Made by a program: the position numbers and the translations under genes | Notes under the pieces: model-generated | What the model was told of the DNA's origin: nothing | What the model saw: the letters and a program-made list of their open reading frames with translations, nothing else | Databases searched by the model: none | Part shown: in pieces, positions 19,753-30,514 of the stretch | How the letters are laid out: every line of letters starts with the position of its first letter | Numbering within the stretch: the stretch's first letter is position 1 | NCBI GenBank assembly: GCA_003282485.1 | Contig: QBZD01000001.1 | Location: 143,105 to 207,104, forward strand | Length of the DNA: 64,000 nt | Direction of reading: 5' to 3' | Source: Pelagibacteraceae bacterium AG-333-C14 | GTDB lineage: Bacteria > Pseudomonadota > Alphaproteobacteria > Pelagibacterales > AG-422-B15

Positions 19753-20619
19753 ATGTCAAGTTTTGATGATACAAATGAAATGAAAGCTTTTACTAAAAAA
19801 GCCATGTCAATTCCTCTTTTAGCTGAAGAACACGAAAAAGTTTTAGCTAAAAAGTGGATTGAAAAGAAGGATGAGAGTGCTCTTCACGAACTTACACAAT
19901 CTCATATAAGATTAGTAATTGCTTTTGCAGTAAAATATAAAAATTATGGATTAAACCTCAGTGACCTAATTCAAGAAGGTAACATAGGATTAATGAAAGC
20001 CGCTGAAAGGTTTCAGCTCGATAAAGAAGTTAGATTTTCTACTTATGCAGGTTGGTGGATAAGGGCTTCAATTCAGGATTTTGTTCTTAAGAATTGGTCA
20101 TTGGTAAGAATAGCTACCACATCAAAGCAAAAAAGCCTTTTTTTCAATCTAAGAAAGTTAAAACATAAAATTCATCAAACTGAGCATGGATCAATTGACT
20201 TTAGAACAGCTCAAGGAATTGCAAGTGATTTAAATATATCCACGTCTGACGTGATTAAGATGGACAGCCGAATAAGCCAGAACGATAGCTCTTTAAACCA
20301 TAAAATTAATGATGAAAGCCAAAGTGAATTTATGGAATTAATTGAAGATGAGGAAGCACGACCTGATGATAAGGTTTTCGAAAAGGATCAAGTAAATTTC
20401 AAAAAGGAATTAATTAAACGCTCCCTTGAGATACTAGATGACAGGGAAACTAGAATTATTAAAGATCGTCACTTAATTGAAGATACTAAAACTCTAGATA
20501 TACTAGGAAAAGAACTTAAGATTTCAAAAGAAAGAGTTAGACAGATAGAAAAAGGTGCGATGATGAAGTTAAAATCATATATTGCGAATTCTCAAAGCAA
20601 AGATCTTCTTTTCAGCTAA
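19753..20619 (+). CDS. rpoH: RNA polymerase sigma-32 factor RpoH (start re-assigned to the internal ATG)
   Basis: LAKKWIEKKDESALHELTQSHIRLVIAFAVKYKNYGLNLSDLIQEGNIGLMKAAERF; QKSLFFNLRKLK RpoH box. Confidence 0.94.
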   Translation: MSSFDDTNEMKAFTKKAMSIPLLAEEHEKVLAKKWIEKKDESALHELTQSHIRLVIAFAVKYKNYGLNLSDLIQEGNIGLMKAAERFQLDKEVRFSTYAGWWIRASIQDFVLKNWSLVRIATTSKQKSLFFNLRKLKHKIHQTEHGSIDFRTAQGIASDLNISTSDVIKMDSRISQNDSSLNHKINDESQSEFMELIEDEEARPDDKVFEKDQVNFKKELIKRSLEILDDRETRIIKDRHLIEDTKTLDILGKELKISKERVRQIEKGAMMKLKSYIANSQSKDLLFS

Positions 20620-21718
20620 CTAATTCAACAATATGTTCTCCCAAGACTAAAGAAGAAGTTAAACCAGGAGACTCAATTCCAAAAAGATTTATTAAATTTT
20701 TAATATTGTGAATTTCTTCACCTTGTATTATGAAATCACTCTTACCTTCTCCACGATTTTTCAACTTTGGCCTTACTCCCGAATAGCCTTTTTTTAATAA
20801 GCCCTTATCAAAAGTAGGTATATATTTTCGGATATCATTATAAAAAGATTCAAGTCTATTCTCATCTACATCATAATTTATTTCATCAATCCATTCTACA
20901 TCTGGACCAAATCGTACTTGCATACCAATATCTAAACCTAAATGTAAGCCAAGACTTGCTTCATTTGGTATAGGATAAATTAAGTGCCTAATATTTAAAT
21001 CTTTACTGGTCTCGAAATAATTTCCCTTAGCGAAGTATGTCTTTGGAATTAGTGTTTTATCCATGGAGGATATTGATTTGGCAACATCTTCAGCATAAAG
21101 ACCCGCTGCATTGATTAAAATTGAAGACTCAATTTTAATTTCATTATCTTCGTTAAGAACTGTTGAGACATGGAAATTATTCTTTAGCTCAGATTTAATA
21201 AATTTACTATTGTAGGCAATGCTTCCTGATAACTCTAACTCTCCTAGATATGATCTCATTAATGATGCTTGGTCAACAATGCCTGAAGATGGAACAAACA
21301 ATGCTTCCTCACATTCTACTAGCGATTCCACCTGAGAAACATAATCTCCAGTCACTCTCTTTATTCCTTCAACACCATTATCCCCTGCTTTTTCATATAT
21401 CTCATCAAGCTTTGGGATTTCGTCTTTTGAACAAGCCACAATAAATTTACCTGTATTGAAGTGTGGGATCCTAAATTTATTACAGTATTCATAAATACGT
21501 TTATTTCCAGGAGCGCAAAATTTTGCTTTTAATGAATTCTGATCGTAATAGACACCAGCGTGAATTACACCACTGTTTCTTGAACTTGTTACTGAACCAA
21601 AAGTATTCTCTCTTTCAACGACTAGTACGTCCCTTCTTCCAGCAGCAAAAGTCTTAGCAATTGCCAACCCAACAACTCCTCCTCCTATAACTAATACGTC
21701 TACAAAATTATTACTCAT
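20612..21718 (-). CDS. lhgO: FAD-dependent L-2-hydroxyglutarate oxidase/dehydrogenase-like protein
   Basis: DVLVIGGGVVGLAIAKTFAAGRRDVLVVERENTFGSVTSSRNSGVIHAGVYY; C-terminal FGIESPGLTSSL. Confidence 0.85.
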   Translation of the reverse strand: MSNNFVDVLVIGGGVVGLAIAKTFAAGRRDVLVVERENTFGSVTSSRNSGVIHAGVYYDQNSLKAKFCAPGNKRIYEYCNKFRIPHFNTGKFIVACSKDEIPKLDEIYEKAGDNGVEGIKRVTGDYVSQVESLVECEEALFVPSSGIVDQASLMRSYLGELELSGSIAYNSKFIKSELKNNFHVSTVLNEDNEIKIESSILINAAGLYAEDVAKSISSMDKTLIPKTYFAKGNYFETSKDLNIRHLIYPIPNEASLGLHLGLDIGMQVRFGPDVEWIDEINYDVDENRLESFYNDIRKYIPTFDKGLLKKGYSGVRPKLKNRGEGKSDFIIQGEEIHNIKNLINLFGIESPGLTSSLVLGEHIVELVS

Positions 21719-22203
21719 ATAATTTTCTTTATCATTAATGATACTTTCTTTGTTTCATTTTCTGTAAGCTGATATCCAACATTTTCATAGTTGAGGCTTT
21801 CATGAAATTTTTTTGATATAGGGTTTGGTGGCTCAATATTAAATTCACATGCGATTAATTCATACTCACTAATGTATTTTTCTAAGTCTAGATATAGACT
21901 TTTTCCAATACCGTTTTTCTTAAACTCATCCACAATTACAATTCTATCGATATAAGCAAACTTTTCATACCTTCCACTAAACCATTTATAGTTTAAGCTT
22001 TTATAATCAAGTCCTGATGGCAAAACTAATAAAAAACCAGAAATGGCGCCGTGAGAATTCTCAGCTATTTTGAAATATAGTTTTCTATTAAGAAACCACT
22101 CAAATTCATTATAGGATACATAATTGACTGCTGGAATTGCAGACTCATTAATTCGTACAATCTTATCTATATCAGAATGTTCAGCATCTCTTAACGTAAA
22201 CAT
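21715..22203 (-). CDS. GNAT-family N-acetyltransferase
   Basis: RDAEHSDIDKIVRINE; IDRIVIVDEFKKNGIGKSLYLDLEKY acetyl-CoA loop. Confidence 0.85.
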   Translation of the reverse strand: MFTLRDAEHSDIDKIVRINESAIPAVNYVSYNEFEWFLNRKLYFKIAENSHGAISGFLLVLPSGLDYKSLNYKWFSGRYEKFAYIDRIVIVDEFKKNGIGKSLYLDLEKYISEYELIACEFNIEPPNPISKKFHESLNYENVGYQLTENETKKVSLMIKKII

Positions 22204-22204
22204 T

Positions 22205-22642
22205 TTAACAAGTTACATTATAATTTTCGACAAAGAGCTTTGGCATCCTTACTGGCTTAAAATTATTGAGACTTATGCAAGCGTAATCAACAAAAGAGGT
22301 GAAAATTGTTTGATCTTTAGCTATGTTAATAACTTGAAAAAATCTACTTAATCTAATTTTTTTATCAGTTGAAATAATCCAAGTTGAAATAGCCACTTGG
22401 TCTCCTTCAAACAAAGATCCTGTAAAACTATTTTCACTTTTTATTACAACACAAGCACATTTCAAATCTTCATATACCTTTGGAGTAATACCTAATCTTG
22501 CTGAGTGTTTCCAGCTTACAATTTCACACCAATTTAAATAAACTTTATTGTTAACGTGGCCAAGGATATCAATATCTTCTTTTGTAACAGTAAATTCTTC
22601 AATAAACGGATTTTTATATTTCCAATTTAAATTTTCTAACAT
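22205..22642 (-). CDS. Hotdog-fold acyl-CoA thioesterase (YbgC/FadM-like)
   Basis: FTVTKEDIDILGHVNNKVYLNWCEIVSWKHSARLGI. Confidence 0.85.
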   Translation of the reverse strand: MLENLNWKYKNPFIEEFTVTKEDIDILGHVNNKVYLNWCEIVSWKHSARLGITPKVYEDLKCACVVIKSENSFTGSLFEGDQVAISTWIISTDKKIRLSRFFQVINIAKDQTIFTSFVDYACISLNNFKPVRMPKLFVENYNVTC

Positions 22643-22644
22643 TA

Positions 22645-23595
22645 TTAATTTCTGACTTCCTTAGGAAGTTTAAATTGAACATCTTCCTCACCAAGTGAAA
22701 CATTCTCAATGTCTAATGAATAGTTTTTTTGAAATTTTGAAATTATATTTTCTACTAAAATTTCTGGTACCGATGCTCCTGACGATATTCCAATAATATT
22801 ACTTGAAGAATAATTACTTAAATTAAGACTTTCTGCATTTTCTAACAAATGAGAGTTAATACAGCCTGCTTTTTTTGCTACCTCGACGAGTCTGTTCGAA
22901 TTAGATGAATTCTTAGACCCAACTACAATAAATGCATCACACTTATCAGCATATTCTTTAATGGCCTTTTGCCTATTTGAAGTAGCATAACATATGTCTT
23001 CTTTTGGGGATGACTCAATATTTGGAAATTTTTTACGTAATTCGTTGATAATGTTTTGGGTATCATCAATAGACAAGGTAGTTTGAGTTAAGTAAGCAAT
23101 TTTATCATTTCCAGAAAAATTAAGTTCATCTATATCATTTATAGTTTCTACTAAGTAAATAGCATCTTGAGGCAATTGACCCATAGTTCCTTCTACTTCG
23201 GGATGGTTCTTATGTCCTATTAAAATAATTTTGAAGCCTAATTTATAAAACTTGTCTGCCTGCACGTGCACCTTTGTGACCAGTGGACAAGTAGCGTCTA
23301 TAATAGTTTTATTATTATCTTTTGCATAATTAGTAATCTTTTTTGAGACTCCATGTGCTGAAAATATAATTGGTCTATCTTTTGGAGCATCTTCAATATT
23401 CTTTAAAAACACTGCTCCTTTTTTAGTTAAATCGTCGATCACATGCTTATTGTGAACAATTTCGTGATTTACATATACTGGTGATCCATATTTTTTAAGT
23501 GTTTCTAATACAACATCAATAGCTCTAGTAACTCCTGCACAAAAGCCTCTTGGCGAAACTAAAATTATTTTCTTACTATTATTCATACTAGTCAA
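22645..23595 (-). CDS. ispH: 4-hydroxy-3-methylbut-2-enyl diphosphate reductase
   Basis: SPRGFCAGVTRAIDVVLETL, FSAHGVSK, DATCPLVTKVH, GISSGASVPE. Confidence 0.97.
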   Translation of the reverse strand: MTSMNNSKKIILVSPRGFCAGVTRAIDVVLETLKKYGSPVYVNHEIVHNKHVIDDLTKKGAVFLKNIEDAPKDRPIIFSAHGVSKKITNYAKDNNKTIIDATCPLVTKVHVQADKFYKLGFKIILIGHKNHPEVEGTMGQLPQDAIYLVETINDIDELNFSGNDKIAYLTQTTLSIDDTQNIINELRKKFPNIESSPKEDICYATSNRQKAIKEYADKCDAFIVVGSKNSSNSNRLVEVAKKAGCINSHLLENAESLNLSNYSSSNIIGISSGASVPEILVENIISKFQKNYSLDIENVSLGEEDVQFKLPKEVRN

Positions 23596-23626
23596 ATTTA
23601 CAAATTTCTTTATATAGTATTTCTAT

Positions 23627-25918
23627 ATGAATATAGAAAATATAGTTGAAAAATTTACTAGTGTCATAATATCCCATAAAATTAAAACTATTACGTTAGC
23701 AATAGTGCTTGTTTTACTTGCTACTTCTGGTGTGCGTTTTTTAGAAACTCCTGCTGGTTACAGATCTTTTGTTGAAAATGATCAGCAGAATTACCAAGAT
23801 ATACTTAATATAGAAGAAAAGTACGGCACGATTGATACGCTTACTTTTGTGATAAAGCCCAAAAGTGGTGAAATTTTTCAGAAAAATGTTCTTAAAGTCA
23901 TAGATGAATTGACGGAATTATCATGGAAAGCTCCATACTCATCAAGAGTTAGTTCATTGACGAATTATCAATATACAACCGTTGATGGTGACGACATAAA
24001 CATTAGTGACTTCATAAGTGACATAGACTCACTTACTGATAATGAATTATTAGATTTAAAAAACCTAGCGTTAAAAGAAAAAAATGTAGTAAACTTTATA
24101 TTATCGAAAAGTTCAAAAGTAAGCTTTGTAAATATTACACTTGATGTACCTATTGGGATTGACTTCATTGAACCAATAGCATTTGCAGAAGAACAAAAAA
24201 AATTATTTAATGAAAAAAATCCTGACATCTTTGTAACTGTAGCAGGCTCAGCTAGATTTTCTCAGAACTTTCAAGAAACAGCTCAAAGTGATGCTACTAA
24301 TATGTACCCTGCATTCCTAGTTCTTATAATCATACTCTCATATATACTTTTAAGGTCAGTGTCTGCATCGCTACTATCACTTATTGTTATTTTTCTATCA
24401 ATTCTACCTTCAATGGGCTCTGCTGGATGGCTAGAGTATCAAGTTTTACCTCCTTTAATTATTGCACCTATAATTATACTTACTATTGCTTTAGCTCATG
24501 CTATTCACATTCTTTCAATAGCACTTTCTAATATGAATGAAGGAATGCAAAAGGATAAGGCAATTATAGAAAGTATGAAAATTAACTTTATGCCAGTATT
24601 CTTAACAAGTTTTACAACTGCTGTGGGTGTTGCTGGAGTAAATTTTGGAAATATTCCGGCATTTAGTCAAATGGCAAATGCTGTTGTATTTGGTGCTGCC
24701 TACAGCTTTGTATTATCTGTTACAGTATTGCCAGCATTATTTATGATGATGCCGATAAAGTCTGATGGTAAGAATAATATTATTTTGCCTGCCTTGCATG
24801 CATTGGGCAATTTTATTTTTAAATTTAAATATTATGTAATCACTTTTATATCTCTGATCACAATTTATTTAATTTCACTGATACCAACGCTATATTTTGA
24901 TGATGACTTTGATGCTTACTTTGATCGCGTTGATGACTGGGTTGAAGTTAAGAATATTGTTAACGATGAATTTGGTAGTTCGTTTTTTATTTTTGCTAAT
25001 ATGGATTCAGGAGAAGTAGATGGCATTACTGATCCAAATTATTTAAAAAAACTTGACGATTTTGCAAGTTGGCTTGAGAGTCAAGATGAGGTTGTTACAG
25101 TTGCTACAGTTGCGGATGTTATAAAAACCCTGAATAAAAATATGAACGAAGGGTTAGAGGAGTTTTATTCAATACCAGATAATAAATCATTAAATGCACA
25201 ATATTTCTTAATGTATGAATTTTCAGTACCTTATGGAATGGATCTAAAAGATCAAATGACTGCCAACAAGTCAGAATCACGTTTACTTATAAGACTTAAT
25301 AACTTTACCTCTATTCAATCTAGAGATTTTCATCAAAGGACCAAAGAGTGGATAAAAAATAATCTTGGCTCCTATCAATCTGATGGAATTGTTGGCATAC
25401 CTGTGATGTTCCCATACGTATATCAAGAAAATACGAACGGACTTCTAAGGGGACTTATTTTTTCTTTTGGAATAATAATTGTTGTAATTGGCATTACACT
25501 CAGAAGCATTAGGTTCGGACTAATTAGTGTGGTTCCTAATGTTGTTCCCTTTGTTCTTGCCTATGGTGTACTGTCACTTTTTACCAAAATAGTAACTTTC
25601 AGTCATACTGTTGCCATTTTAATTGCCATTGGTCTTGTGGTAGATGCAACAATTCATTTCTTAACAAAATTTAAAAAAGCAAACGTGATGAATTTGTCAT
25701 CATACGACGCAATCCAATATTGCTATAAATATGTTGGCTACCCAATCATTGTTGCATCAGTTTGCCTTTTTTGTGGATTTCTATTCTTACTTCAGTCAAG
25801 CTTTCAGACGAATTACGTGTTAGGTGGAATGTGTGCATTAATAATTTTACTTGCACTGATAATCGACCTATTATTGCTGCCATCACTGTTATTAATCTTC
25901 GGAAATAAATCAAAATGA
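23627..25918 (+). CDS. RND-superfamily MMPL-type transporter
   Basis: 763 aa with two repeated 6-TM halves; TIALAHAIHILSIALSNMNEGMQKDKAI and IGLVVDATIHFLTKFKKA. Confidence 0.9.
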   Translation: MNIENIVEKFTSVIISHKIKTITLAIVLVLLATSGVRFLETPAGYRSFVENDQQNYQDILNIEEKYGTIDTLTFVIKPKSGEIFQKNVLKVIDELTELSWKAPYSSRVSSLTNYQYTTVDGDDINISDFISDIDSLTDNELLDLKNLALKEKNVVNFILSKSSKVSFVNITLDVPIGIDFIEPIAFAEEQKKLFNEKNPDIFVTVAGSARFSQNFQETAQSDATNMYPAFLVLIIILSYILLRSVSASLLSLIVIFLSILPSMGSAGWLEYQVLPPLIIAPIIILTIALAHAIHILSIALSNMNEGMQKDKAIIESMKINFMPVFLTSFTTAVGVAGVNFGNIPAFSQMANAVVFGAAYSFVLSVTVLPALFMMMPIKSDGKNNIILPALHALGNFIFKFKYYVITFISLITIYLISLIPTLYFDDDFDAYFDRVDDWVEVKNIVNDEFGSSFFIFANMDSGEVDGITDPNYLKKLDDFASWLESQDEVVTVATVADVIKTLNKNMNEGLEEFYSIPDNKSLNAQYFLMYEFSVPYGMDLKDQMTANKSESRLLIRLNNFTSIQSRDFHQRTKEWIKNNLGSYQSDGIVGIPVMFPYVYQENTNGLLRGLIFSFGIIIVVIGITLRSIRFGLISVVPNVVPFVLAYGVLSLFTKIVTFSHTVAILIAIGLVVDATIHFLTKFKKANVMNLSSYDAIQYCYKYVGYPIIVASVCLFCGFLFLLQSSFQTNYVLGGMCALIILLALIIDLLLLPSLLLIFGNKSK

Positions 25919-26703
25919 AAATTTATTCTTTCTTATTTATACTAATTCTAACATTTAATTTTTCTTCGTTTGCGGAAACAGATGAAGAAATAGGTTTGAA
26001 AATAGCAAAAGAAGCTTATGAAAGTACACGAGGATATATAGATAGTACATCAGAGCAATTAATGATTCTAATTGATCCAAAAGGTAATGAGGTCATTCGA
26101 GAAATTTCAGGTAAAAATTTAGAAAACATGGACCCAGATGATGGTGATAAATCATTAATTTTCTTTAATAAACCTAAAGATGTCGAAGGCACAGTAATGC
26201 TTTCACATACACATGTGAATGATGATGATGATCAATGGCTTTATCTTCCCGCCTTAGGCAGAGTAAAAAGAATTTCGTCTAGCAATAAATCAGGGGCGTT
26301 TATGGGAAGCGAAATTTCATTTGAAGACTTTTCAGGTTTAGATTACAGAAAATACGACTGGAAATATTTAGGTGAAGAAAACTATGAAGGTGAGGTGTGC
26401 TATAAACTTGAGTCTTATCCTAAGTATGAAAATTCTGGGTACACAAAGAGAATTGGTCTTACAGACGAGTTGTTAAGAGCTCGAAAAATTGAGTATTATG
26501 ATAGAAAAGGCGATCTCCTAAAGACTATATATTTTGAGGATCATAAATTATACAACGATGCTATCTGGTTTGCAGATACTTTTCGTGTTGTAAATCATCA
26601 AAATGACAACTCAACTATTTATAAATGGGAAAATCGTCAATTAAATATAGGACTAAATAAAAAGGACTTTGAGAAATCCAGTTTGATGCGTTTAGCTGAT
26701 TAA
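25915..26703 (+). CDS. LolA-like outer membrane lipoprotein-sorting protein, exported
   Basis: Signal peptide; DDDDQWLYLPALGRVKRISSSNKSGAFMGSEISFEDFSG; KRIGLTDELLRARKIEYYDRKGDLLKT. Confidence 0.88.
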   Translation: MKIYSFLFILILTFNFSSFAETDEEIGLKIAKEAYESTRGYIDSTSEQLMILIDPKGNEVIREISGKNLENMDPDDGDKSLIFFNKPKDVEGTVMLSHTHVNDDDDQWLYLPALGRVKRISSSNKSGAFMGSEISFEDFSGLDYRKYDWKYLGEENYEGEVCYKLESYPKYENSGYTKRIGLTDELLRARKIEYYDRKGDLLKTIYFEDHKLYNDAIWFADTFRVVNHQNDNSTIYKWENRQLNIGLNKKDFEKSSLMRLAD

Positions 26704-26705
26704 TT

Positions 26706-27899
26706 GTGATTGAATATCTTTTCAAACGAAAAATACTTATTTTCTTTTTAGTTTTATTATTTCATACATCTCATATTAATGCATTAGACTTTAAAGCTTA
26801 CGGTTTCATTCAACCAGAATCATCTATTTACATAAATGGGGACGGAAAACACAATCAGGATAATTACAATACTTCTTTGTTTGGAAAAGGAACCTTTATA
26901 TCATACTTGCAAGAAGGTGATGCGAAATTTACCATTAGTGCAATTGGTCGTTATGACCAGAATGATGATGAACTTAGCTACTTAGATTTTCAAAAGTTTA
27001 AATATGAATATTATTTTGACGATATAGCACTAAAAGTTGGGAATGAAATAGTTTTTTGGGGCGTCAATGAAACGTTTAATATTGTAGACATTATCAATCA
27101 ATCAAATTTAGCAGAAGATATAGCTGGAACAAAGAAACTTGGTCAGCCTATGGCTTCAATTTCATACAGTCAAGATTACGGGATATTTGATATCTACTTA
27201 ATGCCATATTTTAGAGAGAGGCCATTTTCTGGCAAAGAAGGTCGTCCGAGACTTTTATTTGAAGTCGATAAGAATTCTATTACCTATGAGTCTTCAGCAA
27301 AGAAACGTAAAATGGATTTTGCGTTAAGATACTCTGCAGTTATCGAGGATTTAGATATTGGTTTATCTCACTTCTACGGAAACAACAGAACACCTGTCTT
27401 AAGCCCTAATCCATCAACTTTAAAGTTTGACTCTCATTACCCTATATTATCTCAAACAGGAGTTGATATTCAAGCTACTAAAGGTCCTTGGCTTTACAAG
27501 CTTGAGTCTGTAAGCGCTAAAGATGGAAGTGAAAGACATTTGAGCGCTGCGGGTGGAATCGAATATACATATTATGGTATTCGTAATACGCAAAGTGATC
27601 TTGGTGTAATTGTAGAATATGTCTTTGATGATAGGAACGATAATCCTTTTAATAACGAAGGTGTGATTGGTTTAAGATGGAGCTTAAATGATATTAAATC
27701 TTCTAGTCTACTAGCAGGCTATTTATTTGATATGAGAGGTAACTCAAATCGCTTTCAAGCAGAGTTTGAACAAAGAGTAAATGACGACTTAAAACTTTTT
27801 TTTGATATATCATTAAATGGAAGCATTGATAACGCTGATTTTACTTATCAATTTAAGGAAGATTCAAGTTTAACTATAAAACTTGCTAAATATTTTTAG
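26706..27899 (+). CDS. Predicted outer-membrane beta-barrel, DUF1302-like
   Basis: Signal peptide, alternating beta pattern, C-terminal aromatic (SSLTIKLAKYF); translationally linked to LolA-like gene. Confidence 0.72.
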   Translation: MIEYLFKRKILIFFLVLLFHTSHINALDFKAYGFIQPESSIYINGDGKHNQDNYNTSLFGKGTFISYLQEGDAKFTISAIGRYDQNDDELSYLDFQKFKYEYYFDDIALKVGNEIVFWGVNETFNIVDIINQSNLAEDIAGTKKLGQPMASISYSQDYGIFDIYLMPYFRERPFSGKEGRPRLLFEVDKNSITYESSAKKRKMDFALRYSAVIEDLDIGLSHFYGNNRTPVLSPNPSTLKFDSHYPILSQTGVDIQATKGPWLYKLESVSAKDGSERHLSAAGGIEYTYYGIRNTQSDLGVIVEYVFDDRNDNPFNNEGVIGLRWSLNDIKSSSLLAGYLFDMRGNSNRFQAEFEQRVNDDLKLFFDISLNGSIDNADFTYQFKEDSSLTIKLAKYF

Positions 27900-29692
27900 A
27901 TTCTAACTTCTGAACTATAAATTTTATCAAATATATTTTGATCTAAATCTATATATGTTGAATCGGGTCCTGATGCAAAATAGAGTGGATCTTGAATTTT
28001 ATTAGGATTAAATCCTTCTTCGACCAGATCTGTTTTTTTATATTTAAATGTTCCAGTCTTTTCTATCTCAGGACTTATACGAATAAAAACAGGCACACTA
28101 TAAGCTGGCAATTGTTCGGATAAATATTGATATAGCTCGTCTAATTTAAATTCACTATTTACAACAAGAGATGCCATACCCGCTCTACCATCTTGATTGG
28201 GAACCTCTACACCATAAACATTAACTTCATCGATTCCTCTAAATGATGAAATTGCCTCGCTCACTTCATTAGTTGATACATTTTCAGATTTCCACCTAAA
28301 GGTATCCCCAATGCGATCTACAAAATAAAAATAACCTTGCTTGTCTTTCTTTAATAAATCACCTGTAGAAAACCAACGATCACCTTTTTCAAAAACATCC
28401 TCAAGAATTTTTTTCTTTGTAGCTTCTTTATCTGTATACCCTTCAAATTTTCCAGTAAATTTATCATCATTTGGAATGAAGCCAATTGCTTCACCAGCCT
28501 CATCATTTTCACATTCGATACAGAAACCATCTTCATTTCTAATTACAACTTCATTTTCAACATCAAATTTAACAATTTTGGTCGGTAAAATACCCTTTAA
28601 ATATGGAGGAATTCTTCCAATTGAACCGAACTCACTGTCCACATTTGTTAAAGATACATTTCCCTCCGAGGAACCGTAAAACTCTATAATTCTATTAATA
28701 CCAAACCTTTCTTGCACTACTTTCCAGACCTCCGGCCTTAATCCATTTCCATATATTCCTCTGATCTTATGTTTTTTTTCATAATCGTTTTCTTTTCCAG
28801 CCACTAAATATCTGAATAGTTCACCAATGTAAGTGATTACTGTAACTTCATACTTTACACAATCCTCCCAGAACTTCTCGACAGAGAACTTCTTTCTAAG
28901 CACAACAGTACCACCTGTACAAAATGTTGAACCTATGCCAACTACACCTCCAGTTGCATGATACAATGGAAGAACCATATACGTTTTATCTGTAGGTTTC
29001 ATTTGAAGTGAAAACATTTGTAACCCGCATCCAACTAAAAACTTTTGATGGCTAAAATTTGATGCTTTAGGCATGCCTGTCGTACCACTTGTATAAATGT
29101 AGAAAAGAGATTGGCTATTTGATAAATTTTCTCTTACAGAATTATCTGGTCTAATTTTTCCTTCCTCATTAAAGCTATTAGACAGTGACTCATAGCCTTG
29201 AACTTCTTTACCAGCTACGTAAACATCTAAATCATCCTCGATATAGCTTTGCGCTGATGAAAGATTTTCCATCAAGTCAGAACTTATAATAAGACTTTTA
29301 CTTTCAGATTTTTTAATACAATGAGCTAAAGACTTACTTTTAATATTGTTGTTTAAACAAGCAACAGTAACCCCAATTTTTGCTAAGCCAAACCAAGTAA
29401 AAATATACTCTGGCTTATTTTCCATTAATAAAGAAATTGCATCACCAGTCTTGTATCCTTTGCTAATTGCCCAGTTAGCAATTTGATTAGCCTCATCATC
29501 CATCTGGCGGTACGTATATTTTTTTTCCTCAAATTCTATTGCAACGCTATCTGGAGATTTATCTACCTGCTCCTCCATGATATCTGCCACGGTTGTTGAT
29601 TTTTTTTTATCAAACTTTCTAGAACGTCCAACAAGTTGTAAGAAAAATTTAAAATAACTATACTCTCTAGATACTGTATTGAAAATGCCCAT
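27896..29692 (-). CDS. Long/very-long-chain acyl-CoA synthetase, FATP-like
   Basis: SLFYIYTSGTTGMPKASNFSH AMP-binding motif; EFYGSSEGN; DRIGDTFRWKSENVSTNEV. Confidence 0.9.
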   Translation of the reverse strand: MGIFNTVSREYSYFKFFLQLVGRSRKFDKKKSTTVADIMEEQVDKSPDSVAIEFEEKKYTYRQMDDEANQIANWAISKGYKTGDAISLLMENKPEYIFTWFGLAKIGVTVACLNNNIKSKSLAHCIKKSESKSLIISSDLMENLSSAQSYIEDDLDVYVAGKEVQGYESLSNSFNEEGKIRPDNSVRENLSNSQSLFYIYTSGTTGMPKASNFSHQKFLVGCGLQMFSLQMKPTDKTYMVLPLYHATGGVVGIGSTFCTGGTVVLRKKFSVEKFWEDCVKYEVTVITYIGELFRYLVAGKENDYEKKHKIRGIYGNGLRPEVWKVVQERFGINRIIEFYGSSEGNVSLTNVDSEFGSIGRIPPYLKGILPTKIVKFDVENEVVIRNEDGFCIECENDEAGEAIGFIPNDDKFTGKFEGYTDKEATKKKILEDVFEKGDRWFSTGDLLKKDKQGYFYFVDRIGDTFRWKSENVSTNEVSEAISSFRGIDEVNVYGVEVPNQDGRAGMASLVVNSEFKLDELYQYLSEQLPAYSVPVFIRISPEIEKTGTFKYKKTDLVEEGFNPNKIQDPLYFASGPDSTYIDLDQNIFDKIYSSEVRI

Positions 29693-30514
29693 TTAAATTC
29701 CTAAACTTTCTGAATATTTCATTATTGTTTTTGTTTTTGGCCCAAAATCAAATGAAATTTTATCAATTTTGGTTACCGGTCTTACCCCAAGAATACTATT
29801 TGTTAAGAATACTTCACTTATTCTTTTTAGATTATTCAATGATATGCTCTTTACTGCAACCTTTTTCTTTTTCAAAAGCAGCTTTCTGACAGTGCCATCT
29901 AGAGCTCCGTCTTTTAGGGGAGGTGTAAAAATTTTGTTATTTTCAACAAAATAGATGTTTGAACTAGAACAGCAGCATATTTTATTTTTTTCATTTAAGA
30001 ATAATGCATCATCAAATTTTTCTTTTTTTGAAATATGTTTTGCAACAATATTTTCAAAATAATTGCTCGTCTTATTTTGTGACAATATTGAATTACTTAA
30101 GCGTTTTATATCTGAAGTTTTAATTCTTATCTTTGGTATAGTCTTGTTGGTGGCTAGTTTTGAAAGAGTAATTAGAAAAGTGCACGCATGATCATTATTA
30201 AAATCAAGCCCTCGAGCCTTCGATACTCCCCTTGAAAGCGTTAATCTAATGGCTACACGCTTTGTGTCTATTTTATTTCTTTTTACTAATTTATAAATTA
30301 TATCTTCAAGCTTTTTTTTTGAGATGGAGAAATTGAAGTAATTTTTTTTGATTGATTTTATGAATCTTTCATAATGGTAGTTAAATAAAATGATTTTTTG
30401 ATTATTAAAAAGAATTGTTTCAAATATAGCATCTCCTAAAAGGAAGCCTCTATCCCTAACATCTATTAGAATATTTTTATTGTTTGAAAATTTATTATTA
30501 AAGTAAATTATCAT
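29693..30514 (-). CDS. pabC: Branched-chain-aminotransferase-fold class IV PLP enzyme, likely aminodeoxychorismate lyase
   Basis: DRGFLLGDAIFETILF; LTLSRGVSKARGLDF; LTNSILGVRPV; adjacent to pabB. Confidence 0.82.
   Translation of the reverse strand: MIIYFNNKFSNNKNILIDVRDRGFLLGDAIFETILFNNQKIILFNYHYERFIKSIKKNYFNFSISKKKLEDIIYKLVKRNKIDTKRVAIRLTLSRGVSKARGLDFNNDHACTFLITLSKLATNKTIPKIRIKTSDIKRLSNSILSQNKTSNYFENIVAKHISKKEKFDDALFLNEKNKICCCSSSNIYFVENNKIFTPPLKDGALDGTVRKLLLKKKKVAVKSISLNNLKRISEVFLTNSILGVRPVTKIDKISFDFGPKTKTIMKYSESLGI

Noticed and set aside
21715-22642. GNAT and small hotdog protein considered as a toxin-antitoxin or defence pair
   Set aside because: Sequences fit ordinary acetyltransferase and YbgC/FadM-like thioesterase; no antitoxin-like DNA-binding partner.
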